Positions 6,968 through 15,158 of a stretch of DNA of 17,398 nucleotides are shown here, piece by piece (positions within the stretch are counted from its first letter, which is position 1; every line of letters starts with the position of its first letter). Origin of the DNA: Paludibacteraceae bacterium (GTDB taxonomy: Bacteria; Bacteroidota; Bacteroidia; Bacteroidales; Paludibacteraceae); contig JAEDFN010000038.1 of NCBI GenBank assembly GCA_016292775.1, positions 1 through 17,398 of the forward strand, given 5' to 3'. Position numbers and translations under genes: made by a program. The notes beneath the pieces are model-generated. The model did not search any database and had not been told where the DNA came from. It worked only from the letters and a program-made list of their open reading frames with translations.

Positions 6968-7555
6968 ATGATGAAAGAAATAGTTTTTGCCACACATAAT
7001 GCACATAAAGCCAGTGAGATACGCAATATTTTGGGTGATTCTGTCAAGGTAAAAACTCTTACCGATATTAATCTTTTTGAAGAAATTCCGGAAAATGGAA
7101 ACACTTTTGAGGAGAATTCTTTTCTTAAAGCCGATTTTGTTCGTGCAAGAGTAAGTGATTTTACTATGTGTATTGCGGATGATTCGGGCTTGATGGTTGA
7201 GGCTCTTGATGGCGCTCCGGGCGTTTTTTCAGCAAGATATGCCGGCGAACCTGCCGATGATAAACGTAATGTGGCTAAACTCCTTGATAATCTTAAGGGT
7301 GTCGAAAATCGTAGAGCTAAATTCGTTACCGTTATCACTGCCTTGATTAATGATAAATCTTACTCTTTTCGCGGTGAAATAGAGGGCGTTATCATCGACG
7401 AATGCCGTGGTACAAACGGCTTTGGTTACGATCCCGTTTTTGTGCCCGATGGTTACGACCTCACTTTCGCTCAGCTCCCTTCTGAGGTGAAAAATAGTAT
7501 CTCTCATCGTGCCAGAGCTATCCGAAAATTTGTCGATTTTATTAATAATCTTTAA
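6968..7555 (+). CDS. rdgB: Non-canonical purine NTP pyrophosphatase (RdgB/HAM1; XTP/dITP diphosphatase)
   Basis: This 195-residue cytosolic enzyme hydrolyses dITP, XTP and ITP to monophosphates plus pyrophosphate, keeping deaminated purines out of DNA and RNA. The family signature is complete: FATHNAHKASEI at the start, EENSFLKA (48-55), IADDSGL (69-75) with the metal-binding Asp pair, PGVFSARYAGE (84-94), GFGYDPVF (151-158), and the terminal SHRARA (179-184). Length is normal for the family. Two ATGs (6968 and 6971) are adjacent and either may be used; GGAG at about 6957-6960 precedes them. It is the first gene of the plus-strand unit, with porZ 55 bases downstream. Confidence 0.96.
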   Translation: MMKEIVFATHNAHKASEIRNILGDSVKVKTLTDINLFEEIPENGNTFEENSFLKADFVRARVSDFTMCIADDSGLMVEALDGAPGVFSARYAGEPADDKRNVAKLLDNLKGVENRRAKFVTVITALINDKSYSFRGEIEGVIIDECRGTNGFGYDPVFVPDGYDLTFAQLPSEVKNSISHRARAIRKFVDFINNL

Positions 7556-7610
7556 TAATATCCTGATTTATAAGAATATATTTCTTTGAGCCGGATGTAT
7601 TTTGTAAGTA

Positions 7611-9959
7611 ATGCGTTATAGATATATTGTCATATTTATTTTTCTTCATCTATCCATCCTCTGTTTTTCTCAATATACAGCGATGGGCACTTGGCGTATT
7701 CATACTTCTTATGCCGCTGTAAATGATATTGCTTTGGCTAAGAATGTGGTCTATGGCGTGTCGACGGGTAATCTTTTTTCTGTTGATAAAGAGTCGTTTG
7801 AAATGCGTCAATACGGCTTTCTTACGGGGTTGAATGATTCTGATGTGCGACTTATCGAATATGCCAAAGATTTCGGTGCACTTTTTATTGCCTATGCCAA
7901 TTCAAATATAGATATCCTGTTTGATAATGGCATCGTGATTAATATCAGCGACATAGCAAAAAAGAATATGAGTGGTAGCAAAGCTATCAATAATGTATCT
8001 TTTTTCGGTAGTATAGCTTACTTGGCATGCGATTTCGGTATAGTGGAGTTAGATATGGGTAAGCAAGAGGTGATAGGTACTTATGTACTTGGCGATGAGG
8101 GCGATAAGGTGCCGGTGTACAATGTACGTGTAGAAGAGGGCGTTATTTTTGCTGTTACTCCTACCGATGTTAAATTTGCCCCTCGTACCGGTGTAAACCT
8201 CCTTAATTATAATAATTGGAACTCCATTTCAAATCCGGATATTGCAAAAAAGAATATCGGGATGACTACCATCCAAAATAATATCTACCTCGTTAAAGAA
8301 GATAATACTCTTTACTATTTGGATAATTCTATAGCCGACAACTCTTGGTCTGTTATGGCTAATAATGTACGTCGAGTATATTCTAATGGCGGTTTACTTT
8401 TTATAGAAAACATTTATAGTTCTATATCTACTTACGGCTCTGTATCTTATACTCCTATTGCTCCTTTTCTTTTCGATGCCGTTTTCGACCCCGATAATAA
8501 TATTTTGTGGTATGTTACCGAGAATAAATTGGTGGCTATATATACCGAAGATGATACTCAAGAAGAGATTTATTTAAATGGTCCGGCATCGCATAATGCC
8601 TGGCGATTGAGGTATGCCGATGGCAGAGTTTTCTCCGTGCCGGGAGGCAGATTTGCTGTGCAATATAATATGGATGGCTACATCTCTTTTCATGAAGATG
8701 GTACATGGAATAATATCTCAAACTATATGTTGAGGTTTGCCTCTCCTACTACACTTTGTCAGGATTTGGTGGATGTGGTTGCCGACCCCGATGATGTAAC
8801 TCATTTCTGGGCAGCCTCTTACGGATATGGGTTGTATGAGTTTCGTGGCGATACTTTATACAAATTACATACCTATGCAAATAGTGGTATCGAGACGCTT
8901 TTCCCGAATGATGCGTCACAGCGCGACTACTATATGCGTGTTGATGCTCTCGCTTATGACGAACAAAAAAACCTTTGGTTCTTTAACTCCGGAGATTGCC
9001 CTATAAAATATATGGATGCTGAAGGAAATACTCATCGGATGTCTTATCCCGGTGTTGCAGAGGCATCTACGGTAAAGGATATACTGATTAATACTTTCAA
9101 TCCGAATCAGAAATTTGTACTTTGCGAAAGGTATCAACGCTCCAGCGATAAATCCATGATTTTTGTTTTTGATGATGCGGGTACTCTTTCCGATATGAGC
9201 GATGATAAATACCGTACTATTTCTTTGCTCTACGATCAAGATAACAAAGCAATACATTTCAATTCATATAAAGTTAGAAGCATCGCTCAAGATAAAAGCG
9301 GCGTCATCTGGGTGGGTACTACTTCCGGAATCATTGTACTCGAAAAGCTTAGCGAAATTTTTGATGCCGATTATCGCTGCCGCAGAATAAAAATAGGTAG
9401 AAACGATGGTACTAATCTTGCCGACTATCTGCTTGGTACAGAACAGATAAATGCTATTGCCGTAGATGCGGCAAATCGTAAGTGGATAGCTACGGCTTCA
9501 TCCGGCGTTTACCTCGTTTCGGACGACGGGCAGAATACTATTCATAATTTTACTACCGCAAATTCCCCTTTAATTTCCGATAATGTTATCTCTCTCGTCA
9601 TCGATGAGAGTACGGGCGAGGTTTTCTTCGGCACCGACCTTGGAATAGTTTCTTACCAATCGGATGCAGTGCCCGACATCGATAAATCGTTCTCTAATGT
9701 TAGGGCTTATCCTAACCCCGTACGCCCCGGTTTTACCGGTATGGTCACTATCGGCGGACTTACCGATGGCACTATTGTCAGAATTTCGGATGTTAATGGT
9801 AATGTGATTTTTGAAACTACGTCAAATGGAGCCGTGGCTACTTGGAATGGTTGCACTAAAAACGGCAAAAAAGTTGCCCCGGGTGTATATTTCGCCCATT
9901 GCCTCTCTGCCGATGGTAAAAAGAAAGATGTGGCTAAAATACTTTTTATTGACAATTGA
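7611..9959 (+). CDS. porZ: PorZ-like T9SS attachment-complex protein with beta-propellers and CTD
   Basis: This 782-residue exported protein starts with a signal peptide (hydrophobic 5-18, likely cut near CFSQ). The long middle is made of propeller-type repeats. Typical blades include AYDEQKNLWFFNSGDC, SIAQDKSGVIWVGTTSGI and AIAVDAANRKWIATASSGV, as in two-component regulator propellers. Residues about 696-782 form a type IX secretion C-terminal domain, with YPNP at its start and KNGKKVAPGVYF near its end. Length and layout match PorZ of Porphyromonas gingivalis, a surface protein that works with PorU, PorV and PorQ to attach anionic LPS to secreted cargo. Unlike ordinary cargo, PorZ is part of the machinery. 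A different propeller-CTD cargo protein is the main alternative. DPP IV follows after 23 bases. Confidence 0.8.
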   Translation: MRYRYIVIFIFLHLSILCFSQYTAMGTWRIHTSYAAVNDIALAKNVVYGVSTGNLFSVDKESFEMRQYGFLTGLNDSDVRLIEYAKDFGALFIAYANSNIDILFDNGIVINISDIAKKNMSGSKAINNVSFFGSIAYLACDFGIVELDMGKQEVIGTYVLGDEGDKVPVYNVRVEEGVIFAVTPTDVKFAPRTGVNLLNYNNWNSISNPDIAKKNIGMTTIQNNIYLVKEDNTLYYLDNSIADNSWSVMANNVRRVYSNGGLLFIENIYSSISTYGSVSYTPIAPFLFDAVFDPDNNILWYVTENKLVAIYTEDDTQEEIYLNGPASHNAWRLRYADGRVFSVPGGRFAVQYNMDGYISFHEDGTWNNISNYMLRFASPTTLCQDLVDVVADPDDVTHFWAASYGYGLYEFRGDTLYKLHTYANSGIETLFPNDASQRDYYMRVDALAYDEQKNLWFFNSGDCPIKYMDAEGNTHRMSYPGVAEASTVKDILINTFNPNQKFVLCERYQRSSDKSMIFVFDDAGTLSDMSDDKYRTISLLYDQDNKAIHFNSYKVRSIAQDKSGVIWVGTTSGIIVLEKLSEIFDADYRCRRIKIGRNDGTNLADYLLGTEQINAIAVDAANRKWIATASSGVYLVSDDGQNTIHNFTTANSPLISDNVISLVIDESTGEVFFGTDLGIVSYQSDAVPDIDKSFSNVRAYPNPVRPGFTGMVTIGGLTDGTIVRISDVNGNVIFETTSNGAVATWNGCTKNGKKVAPGVYFAHCLSADGKKKDVAKILFIDN

Positions 9960-9982
9960 TAATAACTAACAACTATATAATA

Positions 9983-12172
9983 ATGAAACACTTAAACAGA
10001 ATATTCTTACTTTGCTTTTCGCTGTGCACTCTCTTTTCCGCTACAGCTAATAATAGTTTACAACAAAATCCTTTGTCTGAGAAATTTCTAAAGGAATTTA
10101 CTTCAGGTAAATATCGCGCAAAAATGATGGGTGAAATCTATTCAATGAATGATGGCAATAGATACACCATGCTCTCGGGGGATAATAAGAAAATTATTGC
10201 TTATAGTTTTAAAACAGGTGCCCCTGTAGATACTGTTTTTGACGTGGAAACAGCAAAAGGCTGCTCTCTTGATAGAATTGCCGGTTACGAATTTGATGCC
10301 GCAGAAACACGTATCCTTATTCATACTGCGGTTACTCCTATCTATCGCCGCTCTTTTACTACGAATTATTATGTATTTCAAATTGCCCGTAATGAGTTGC
10401 AACCGCTGAGTACAGAGCATCAACCGCAACAGATGGCTTCTTTCTCCCCTAATGGCAGAATGGTGGCTTTTGCTTATAACAACAACTTGTACTTGAAAAA
10501 GTTAGACTATAATACCGTGTCGGCTATAACTACCGATGGCGAAAAAAATCGTGTCATAAACGGTACACCGGATTGGGTTTATGAAGAGGAGTTCGGTGCA
10601 AACAGATATTTTGAATGGAGCCCTGATAGCCGCCGTATTGCTTGGATACGTTTCGATGAAAGTGCTATAAAAATGTTCTCTTTCGACTGGTATGCACACC
10701 CTTACGACCTGCAATATACTTACAAATATCCAAAAGCCGGAGAAACAAATTCTACAGTCTCCGTTCATGTTTATGATATTCCAAACCGTAAAACCACTCA
10801 AATGGAGTGCGGTGAGGGTAATGATATATATTTCCCTATCTTAAAATGGAGCAATGGCAATGACTCACTTATCGTGGTGCGATTGAATCGTACGCAAACA
10901 AACCTCGAAGTGCTTAATGTTAATCCTCGTTCCGGAGTCAGCTCCGTTTTGCTAAGCGAGAACGATAAGGTTTATGTTGATTATCAAAATTATAAGAAGA
11001 TCTCATTCCTCTCTGATAACAGCTTTATTATTTTAAGTGAAAAAGATGGTTATCGCCACATTTATCACTATTCCGCTAATGGAAATCTCAAGCGCCAAAT
11101 TACTAAGGGAGAATGGGATGTTACCGATTTCTACTCTTATGATGAAAAGAAGGGTATTGCCTATTTCCAAGCAGCCAAAGAGCACCCGTCACAGCGCCAC
11201 GTTTATTCCGTTGATAAAAAAGGCGTTATCGTAAATCTCGACCCTCGCCCGGGTACTCACTCTGCCTTGTTTACAAAAGGTAATAAATTTATTATCAGTC
11301 AGTTCCACAATACTACTACTGCAAATAGCACCGTTCTTTGCGATATAAAAGGTCGTAAATTACGCACTATTATAGAGAATAATGATATTCAAGCCCTTTT
11401 TGACAGCTATCATTTCCCGGCAAAAGAGTTTATCGATTTCAACACTTCCGAAGGGGTTCATCTGCATGGTTGGATAGTAAAACCTGCTGATTTCGACCCT
11501 AATAAGAAATATCCTCTCGTGATGGTACAATATTCAGGTCCCGACAGCCAAGAGGCTTTAAATCGTTTCCGCCCTGATTGGGAACTCTATCTCGCTATGG
11601 AGGGCTATGTAGTGGCATGTGTTGATGGTAGAGGTACGGGTGCTAAAGGGCACGATTTCCGTACTTGTACTTATTGGAATCTCGGTAATCTCGAAACGAA
11701 AGACCAGATAGAAGCTGCTAAATATTTTGGAAAGCAGCAATATATCGATGCAGAGCGTATCGCTATTTGGGGATGGAGTTTCGGTGGTTTTATGACCCTA
11801 AATTGCTTGACTTATGGCAATGGCGTGTTTAAAGCCGGTATCTCTGTGGCTCCCGTTACCGATTGGCGCCTCTATAATACTGCTTATACCGAAAGATTTA
11901 TGTCTACTCCTCAACTCAATGATAGAGGTTATGATGCCAGCTGCTTGATTTCTAAAGCCGGCGAACTTCAAGGCAAACTATTACTTTGCCATGGTACTGC
12001 CGATGATAACGTACATATACAGCATTCTATGCTTTATGTGGAGCAACTCGTTAAAGCCGGTAAACAATTCGAAATGCAAATCTACCCTAATAAAAACCAT
12101 AGTATCCTTGGTGCAGATACACGTCTTCACCTCTATACCAGGTTTAATATCTTCTTGAAAAATAACTTGTAA
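9983..12172 (+). CDS. Dipeptidyl peptidase IV (S9 family prolyl dipeptidase)
   Basis: This 729-residue periplasmic or surface serine peptidase removes N-terminal dipeptides with Pro or Ala in second position. A signal peptide covers residues 1-22 (cut likely after ATA). An eight-bladed-propeller region runs to about 480 and carries the substrate-anchoring Glu pair in DWVYEEEF (Glu201, Glu202), diagnostic for DPP IV. The C-terminal alpha/beta-hydrolase domain has the nucleophile in GWSFGGF (Ser599), Asp674 in GTADDNVH, and His706 in NKNHS. The Asp-to-His spacing equals that of the human enzyme and length is close to the P. gingivalis enzyme. An in-frame ATG at 9956 overlaps porZ and would spoil the signal peptide, so 9983 is chosen. 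The sugar permease begins 20 bases after the stop. Confidence 0.95.
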   Translation: MKHLNRIFLLCFSLCTLFSATANNSLQQNPLSEKFLKEFTSGKYRAKMMGEIYSMNDGNRYTMLSGDNKKIIAYSFKTGAPVDTVFDVETAKGCSLDRIAGYEFDAAETRILIHTAVTPIYRRSFTTNYYVFQIARNELQPLSTEHQPQQMASFSPNGRMVAFAYNNNLYLKKLDYNTVSAITTDGEKNRVINGTPDWVYEEEFGANRYFEWSPDSRRIAWIRFDESAIKMFSFDWYAHPYDLQYTYKYPKAGETNSTVSVHVYDIPNRKTTQMECGEGNDIYFPILKWSNGNDSLIVVRLNRTQTNLEVLNVNPRSGVSSVLLSENDKVYVDYQNYKKISFLSDNSFIILSEKDGYRHIYHYSANGNLKRQITKGEWDVTDFYSYDEKKGIAYFQAAKEHPSQRHVYSVDKKGVIVNLDPRPGTHSALFTKGNKFIISQFHNTTTANSTVLCDIKGRKLRTIIENNDIQALFDSYHFPAKEFIDFNTSEGVHLHGWIVKPADFDPNKKYPLVMVQYSGPDSQEALNRFRPDWELYLAMEGYVVACVDGRGTGAKGHDFRTCTYWNLGNLETKDQIEAAKYFGKQQYIDAERIAIWGWSFGGFMTLNCLTYGNGVFKAGISVAPVTDWRLYNTAYTERFMSTPQLNDRGYDASCLISKAGELQGKLLLCHGTADDNVHIQHSMLYVEQLVKAGKQFEMQIYPNKNHSILGADTRLHLYTRFNIFLKNNL

Positions 12173-12192
12173 TATCTTTAAAAATTACTATT

Positions 12193-13467
12193 ATGGAAAA
12201 TCAAAATAAAAAATATATCATCCCTATAGTGATGATGTTTGCTCTATTTTTTATGATTTCTTTCGTGACGGGCCTTCAAAATCCGATGGCTGTCATAGTA
12301 AAAAATCAATTCGAGATGTCCAATTTCTTGTCGCAATTAGGTAATTTCGCCAATTTTATTGCTTACCTCTGCATGGGTATTCCTGCCGGAATGATGCTTC
12401 AAAAAATCGGATACAAAAAAACGGCTCTTACTGCTATTGTAGTCGGGTTTGTGGGCGTTGGCATCAGCTATTTATCCGGAATGATATCAAGTTTTCCCGT
12501 ATATCTATGCGGCGCTTTTGTGTCGGGTTTTTCCATGTGTATGCTCAACACCGTTGTCAACCCGATGCTTAATACCCTCGGTGGCGGAGGTGCTCGCGGC
12601 AATCAATTGTTGCAGATAGGTGGCTGCTGTAATTCTATCGGTGCCACTATTGTTCCCGTGCTTGTCGGCGCTATGATAGGCGATGCGGCTCGTGCCAGAA
12701 TTTCCGATGCTACCCCTGCTCTTTTTCTCGCTATGGGCATCTTCTTCTTGGCTTTTCTCGTGCTATTCTTTATGAATATCCCTGAGCCGCATTTGCAACA
12801 TAATGATGATAAAAAACAACCTCATTCACCTTACTCTTTCCGCCATTTCAATTTAGGAATAATAGCAATATTCATCTATGTAGGTGTTGAGGTTGGAATT
12901 CCGAATATCATGAATCTATTCCTCACTTCTCAAGAAACTGTGGGTGGATTGGCTATTGATGCCGCTGTGGCAGGTACCGTTGTGGGCACCTATTGGTTCT
13001 TGATGCTCGTAGGCAGATTTATCGGAGCCGCCGTGGCAGCAAAATTTACAAGTAAACACATGCTTGTTTTCACTACTGTTTGCGCCTCAATATTGGTGCT
13101 CCTCGCTATTTTTATGCCACAAACAATGGTGAATATGCCCGTGTTTAAGTCCGACATCTCTTTCGGTCTTGCCGAGGTGCCGGTCAATGTTATCTTCCTT
13201 GTGCTCTGCGGTTTATGTACTTCCGTGATGTGGGGTAGTATTTTTAACCTCGCTGTAGAGGGTCTCGGTAAATATACCGCTCGTGCTTCCGGTATATTTA
13301 TGATGATGGTGTGCGGTGGCGGACTTCTTCCTCTGCTTCAGGGTTTTGTTGCCGACAAAGTGGGCTTTATGTCAAGCTATTTCGTAGTCCTCGCCGGCGT
13401 TATTTATATGCTCTGGTATGCCATCTTCGGTAGCAAAAACGTGAATAAGGATATCCCTGTAGAATAA
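12193..13467 (+). CDS. MFS sugar permease, FHS (GluP/FucP-like) type
   Basis: This 424-residue inner-membrane protein has about 12 hydrophobic segments and a central cytosolic loop (about 198-213, rich in His, Asp and Lys). The first segments (MISFVTGLQNP, then GIPAGMMLQKIGYKK) match the fucose/glucose/galactose-proton symporter family of the major facilitator superfamily, in which GYKK follows the second helix. It probably imports a hexose with protons. The ROK kinase starts 68 bases downstream, which suggests that the imported sugar is phosphorylated by it; glucose is the natural guess but galactose, mannose or an amino sugar cannot be excluded. An ATG preceded by A/T-rich sequence begins directly at the expected N-terminus. 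Confidence 0.88.
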   Translation: MENQNKKYIIPIVMMFALFFMISFVTGLQNPMAVIVKNQFEMSNFLSQLGNFANFIAYLCMGIPAGMMLQKIGYKKTALTAIVVGFVGVGISYLSGMISSFPVYLCGAFVSGFSMCMLNTVVNPMLNTLGGGGARGNQLLQIGGCCNSIGATIVPVLVGAMIGDAARARISDATPALFLAMGIFFLAFLVLFFMNIPEPHLQHNDDKKQPHSPYSFRHFNLGIIAIFIYVGVEVGIPNIMNLFLTSQETVGGLAIDAAVAGTVVGTYWFLMLVGRFIGAAVAAKFTSKHMLVFTTVCASILVLLAIFMPQTMVNMPVFKSDISFGLAEVPVNVIFLVLCGLCTSVMWGSIFNLAVEGLGKYTARASGIFMMMVCGGGLLPLLQGFVADKVGFMSSYFVVLAGVIYMLWYAIFGSKNVNKDIPVE

Positions 13468-13535
13468 TCCTGATTCGTTTTTTTCAAACGTATTGATTGT
13501 AAAAAATTTAATATAAATAGTAAATAATAGTGATT

Positions 13536-14498
13536 ATGGAAAAACCATATGTTGTTGGAATTGATATAGGCGCGCAAACAGCGAAATTCGGTGTTGTAGA
13601 CGCTCGTGGTAATGTGTTGAAACAAGCGGTGGTGCGCAGTAATACTCAGTCTACCCCTGAAGAATTTATTAAAGATCTCAGCTCTGCCGTGCTCACTCTA
13701 CTCGGTAGTGAATATCCGATAGATCAGGTACGCGGAATAGGCGTTGGAGCCCCGAATGCCAATTATTATACCGGAAATATAGAGGCGGCAGTAAACCTCA
13801 CTTGGGTAAAAGGTCGTACCGTAGAATTTGCAAAAATGCTTAAAGAAGCTACGGGATTGCCGGTAGCACTCACTAATGATGCCAATGCGGCGGCAGTAGG
13901 TGAGATGACTTATGGCGTTGCTCGTGGTATGAAGAATTTTATTATGATTACTCTCGGAACAGGTGTCGGTTCCGGTATCGTTATCAATGGTGATGTAGTT
14001 TACGGCCATGATGGTTTTGCCGGCGAACTCGGTCATACTTGTGCCGTTCGTAATAATGGCAGAATGTGTGCTTGCGGTCGCTCCGGTTGCCTCGAGGCTT
14101 ATGCTTCCGCTATCGGTGTGGCTCGCACTGCTCGTGAGCTAATAGAACTTACCGACCGTAAGACTTCGCTCCGCAATATCCCTGCCGATTCCATTACTTC
14201 TAAGGATGTTTATGAGGCTGCTGTTGAAGGTGATGAACTCGCTATCGATATCTTCAATTTCACCGGAAAAATCCTCGGAGAGAAATTCGCCGATTTTATT
14301 GCTTTCAGTGCTCCTGAGGCTATAATCCTTTTCGGCGGACTCACTAAAGCGGGCGATTTGCTCTATAAACCTATTGTGGCAAGTATGGAAAATAGTGTAT
14401 TACCTCTCTGGAGGGGTAAGGTTAAAGTGCTCTTCTCCAGCTTGAAAGAGAGTGATGCCGCTATCCTCGGTGCAAGTGCCCTCGCTTGGGAAATTTAA
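13536..14498 (+). CDS. ROK family sugar kinase (glucokinase-like)
   Basis: This 320-residue cytosolic kinase has the full ROK pattern. The phosphate-binding start is GIDIGAQTAKFG (8-19), the sugar-contacting and catalytic Asn114-Asp115 lie in TNDANAAAVGE, the nucleotide loop is GTGVGSG (141-147), and EL-GH (164-167) is followed by the zinc site CACGRSGCLE (Cys178, Cys180, Cys185 with His167). FGG near 266 is the adenosine motif. The zinc motif is typical of kinases and absent from some ROK repressors, and no helix-turn-helix domain is present, so a kinase role is favoured. Substrate is inferred from family and from the permease upstream: glucose or a related hexose. A GTG six bases upstream (13530) is in frame but ATG 13536 is preferred. 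The DUF695 gene follows after 11 bases. Confidence 0.92.
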   Translation: MEKPYVVGIDIGAQTAKFGVVDARGNVLKQAVVRSNTQSTPEEFIKDLSSAVLTLLGSEYPIDQVRGIGVGAPNANYYTGNIEAAVNLTWVKGRTVEFAKMLKEATGLPVALTNDANAAAVGEMTYGVARGMKNFIMITLGTGVGSGIVINGDVVYGHDGFAGELGHTCAVRNNGRMCACGRSGCLEAYASAIGVARTARELIELTDRKTSLRNIPADSITSKDVYEAAVEGDELAIDIFNFTGKILGEKFADFIAFSAPEAIILFGGLTKAGDLLYKPIVASMENSVLPLWRGKVKVLFSSLKESDAAILGASALAWEI

Positions 14499-14509
14499 CG
14501 ATTCGCCCT

Positions 14510-14944
14510 ATGGTACTTACTGATAAATGGTTCAGTGGGATGGCCCTTAATGATGCTGAACAACCAATTTTTATCACCGGAAGAGACGACATCGAGGCGT
14601 TTCGTAATTGCGGAAAACTGAAAGAAAGGGTGGAGATTTATTGGAAATATGAGCCTGCTGCCAATGGTATGCCGTCAGAGAAAGAGGCTGATGTGATGAA
14701 CAAAGCCCAAGAAGCAATACGTACGGCTGTAGAGAAAGATAAATTAGCAATCCTAACCGGTGTCTATACAGGTAATAATGAGCGTACTTTGGTTTTTTAT
14801 GCCCGTACCGCAAAGGTTTTCGGCGAACGTCTTAATGCCGCACTTGCCGATTTCCCTGTATTGCCTATCACTCTATATGTAGAGAAAGACCCCGATTGGA
14901 ACGAATATGCCGAAATGCTCGAAATTAAGCCTTACGCTGAATAA
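14510..14944 (+). CDS. DUF695 family protein of unknown function
   Basis: This 144-residue soluble protein has no signal peptide or membrane segment. It follows the DUF695 pattern from end to end: a Trp near the start (DKWFSGMA), a central RVEIYWKYEPAANGMPSEKEA with the conserved Gly-x-Pro-x-x-x-Glu, then a TGVYTGNNERTLVFYART strand pair, and a closing EKDPDWNEYAEML where Asp-x-x-Trp-x-x-Tyr is typical. No activity is known for the family. The frame opens at a TTG (14486) inside the kinase gene, but the ATG at 14510, 11 bases after the kinase stop, gives the usual family start. It is the last gene of the unit, closed by the terminator at 14974. Confidence 0.82.
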   Translation: MVLTDKWFSGMALNDAEQPIFITGRDDIEAFRNCGKLKERVEIYWKYEPAANGMPSEKEADVMNKAQEAIRTAVEKDKLAILTGVYTGNNERTLVFYARTAKVFGERLNAALADFPVLPITLYVEKDPDWNEYAEMLEIKPYAE

Positions 14945-14973
14945 TATTTAAATTAATCAGCATCTATAAATAA

Positions 14974-15016
14974 TCACCCCAAAAGATTATCTTAATCTTT
15001 TGGGGTGACTTTTTAT
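14974..15016 (+). terminator. Strong intrinsic terminator of the rdgB-porZ-DPP IV-sugar unit
   Basis: A 16-bp perfect stem (14974-14989 with 14993-15008) including CACCCCAAAAGATT has a 3-base loop and is followed by CTTTTTATA. It lies 29 bases past the DUF695 stop. The minus strand after the stem is also moderately U-rich, so it may also stop transcripts from the convergent ptmE-like gene. Confidence 0.9.
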
Positions 15017-15020
15017 ATAA

Positions 15021-15137
15021 ATTATGTAGTTGCTTATGTAGGTAGCTTATAAAAAGAGATTACTTAAATGATTCGGGTCAGCCAATTTACCGGAGGCGAT
15101 ATTATGTAAATAGCCTATAAATAGATAACTTAGATGA
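15021..15137. repeat. Imperfect direct repeat in the convergent intergenic spacer
   Basis: ATTATGTA begins both copies (15021 and 15101). TAGCTTATAAA...ACTTAAATGA (15043-15071) resembles TAGCCTATAAA...ACTTAGATGA (15111-15136) with mismatches and indels. The copies share A/T-rich composition, so chance similarity is possible. No gene is visible in 14945-15158. Confidence 0.35.
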
Positions 15138-15158
15138 CCTGTTTAATCTAAAAACGAC

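Noticed and set aside
6895..7338. 147-residue reading frame antisense to rdgB
   Set aside because: Its composition (Ser/Leu/Arg/Thr-rich) is typical of an antisense shadow and the plus-strand rdgB is complete.
14486..14509. TTG start of the DUF695 gene overlapping the kinase
   Set aside because: The ATG at 14510 gives the usual family start and a normal 11-base gap.
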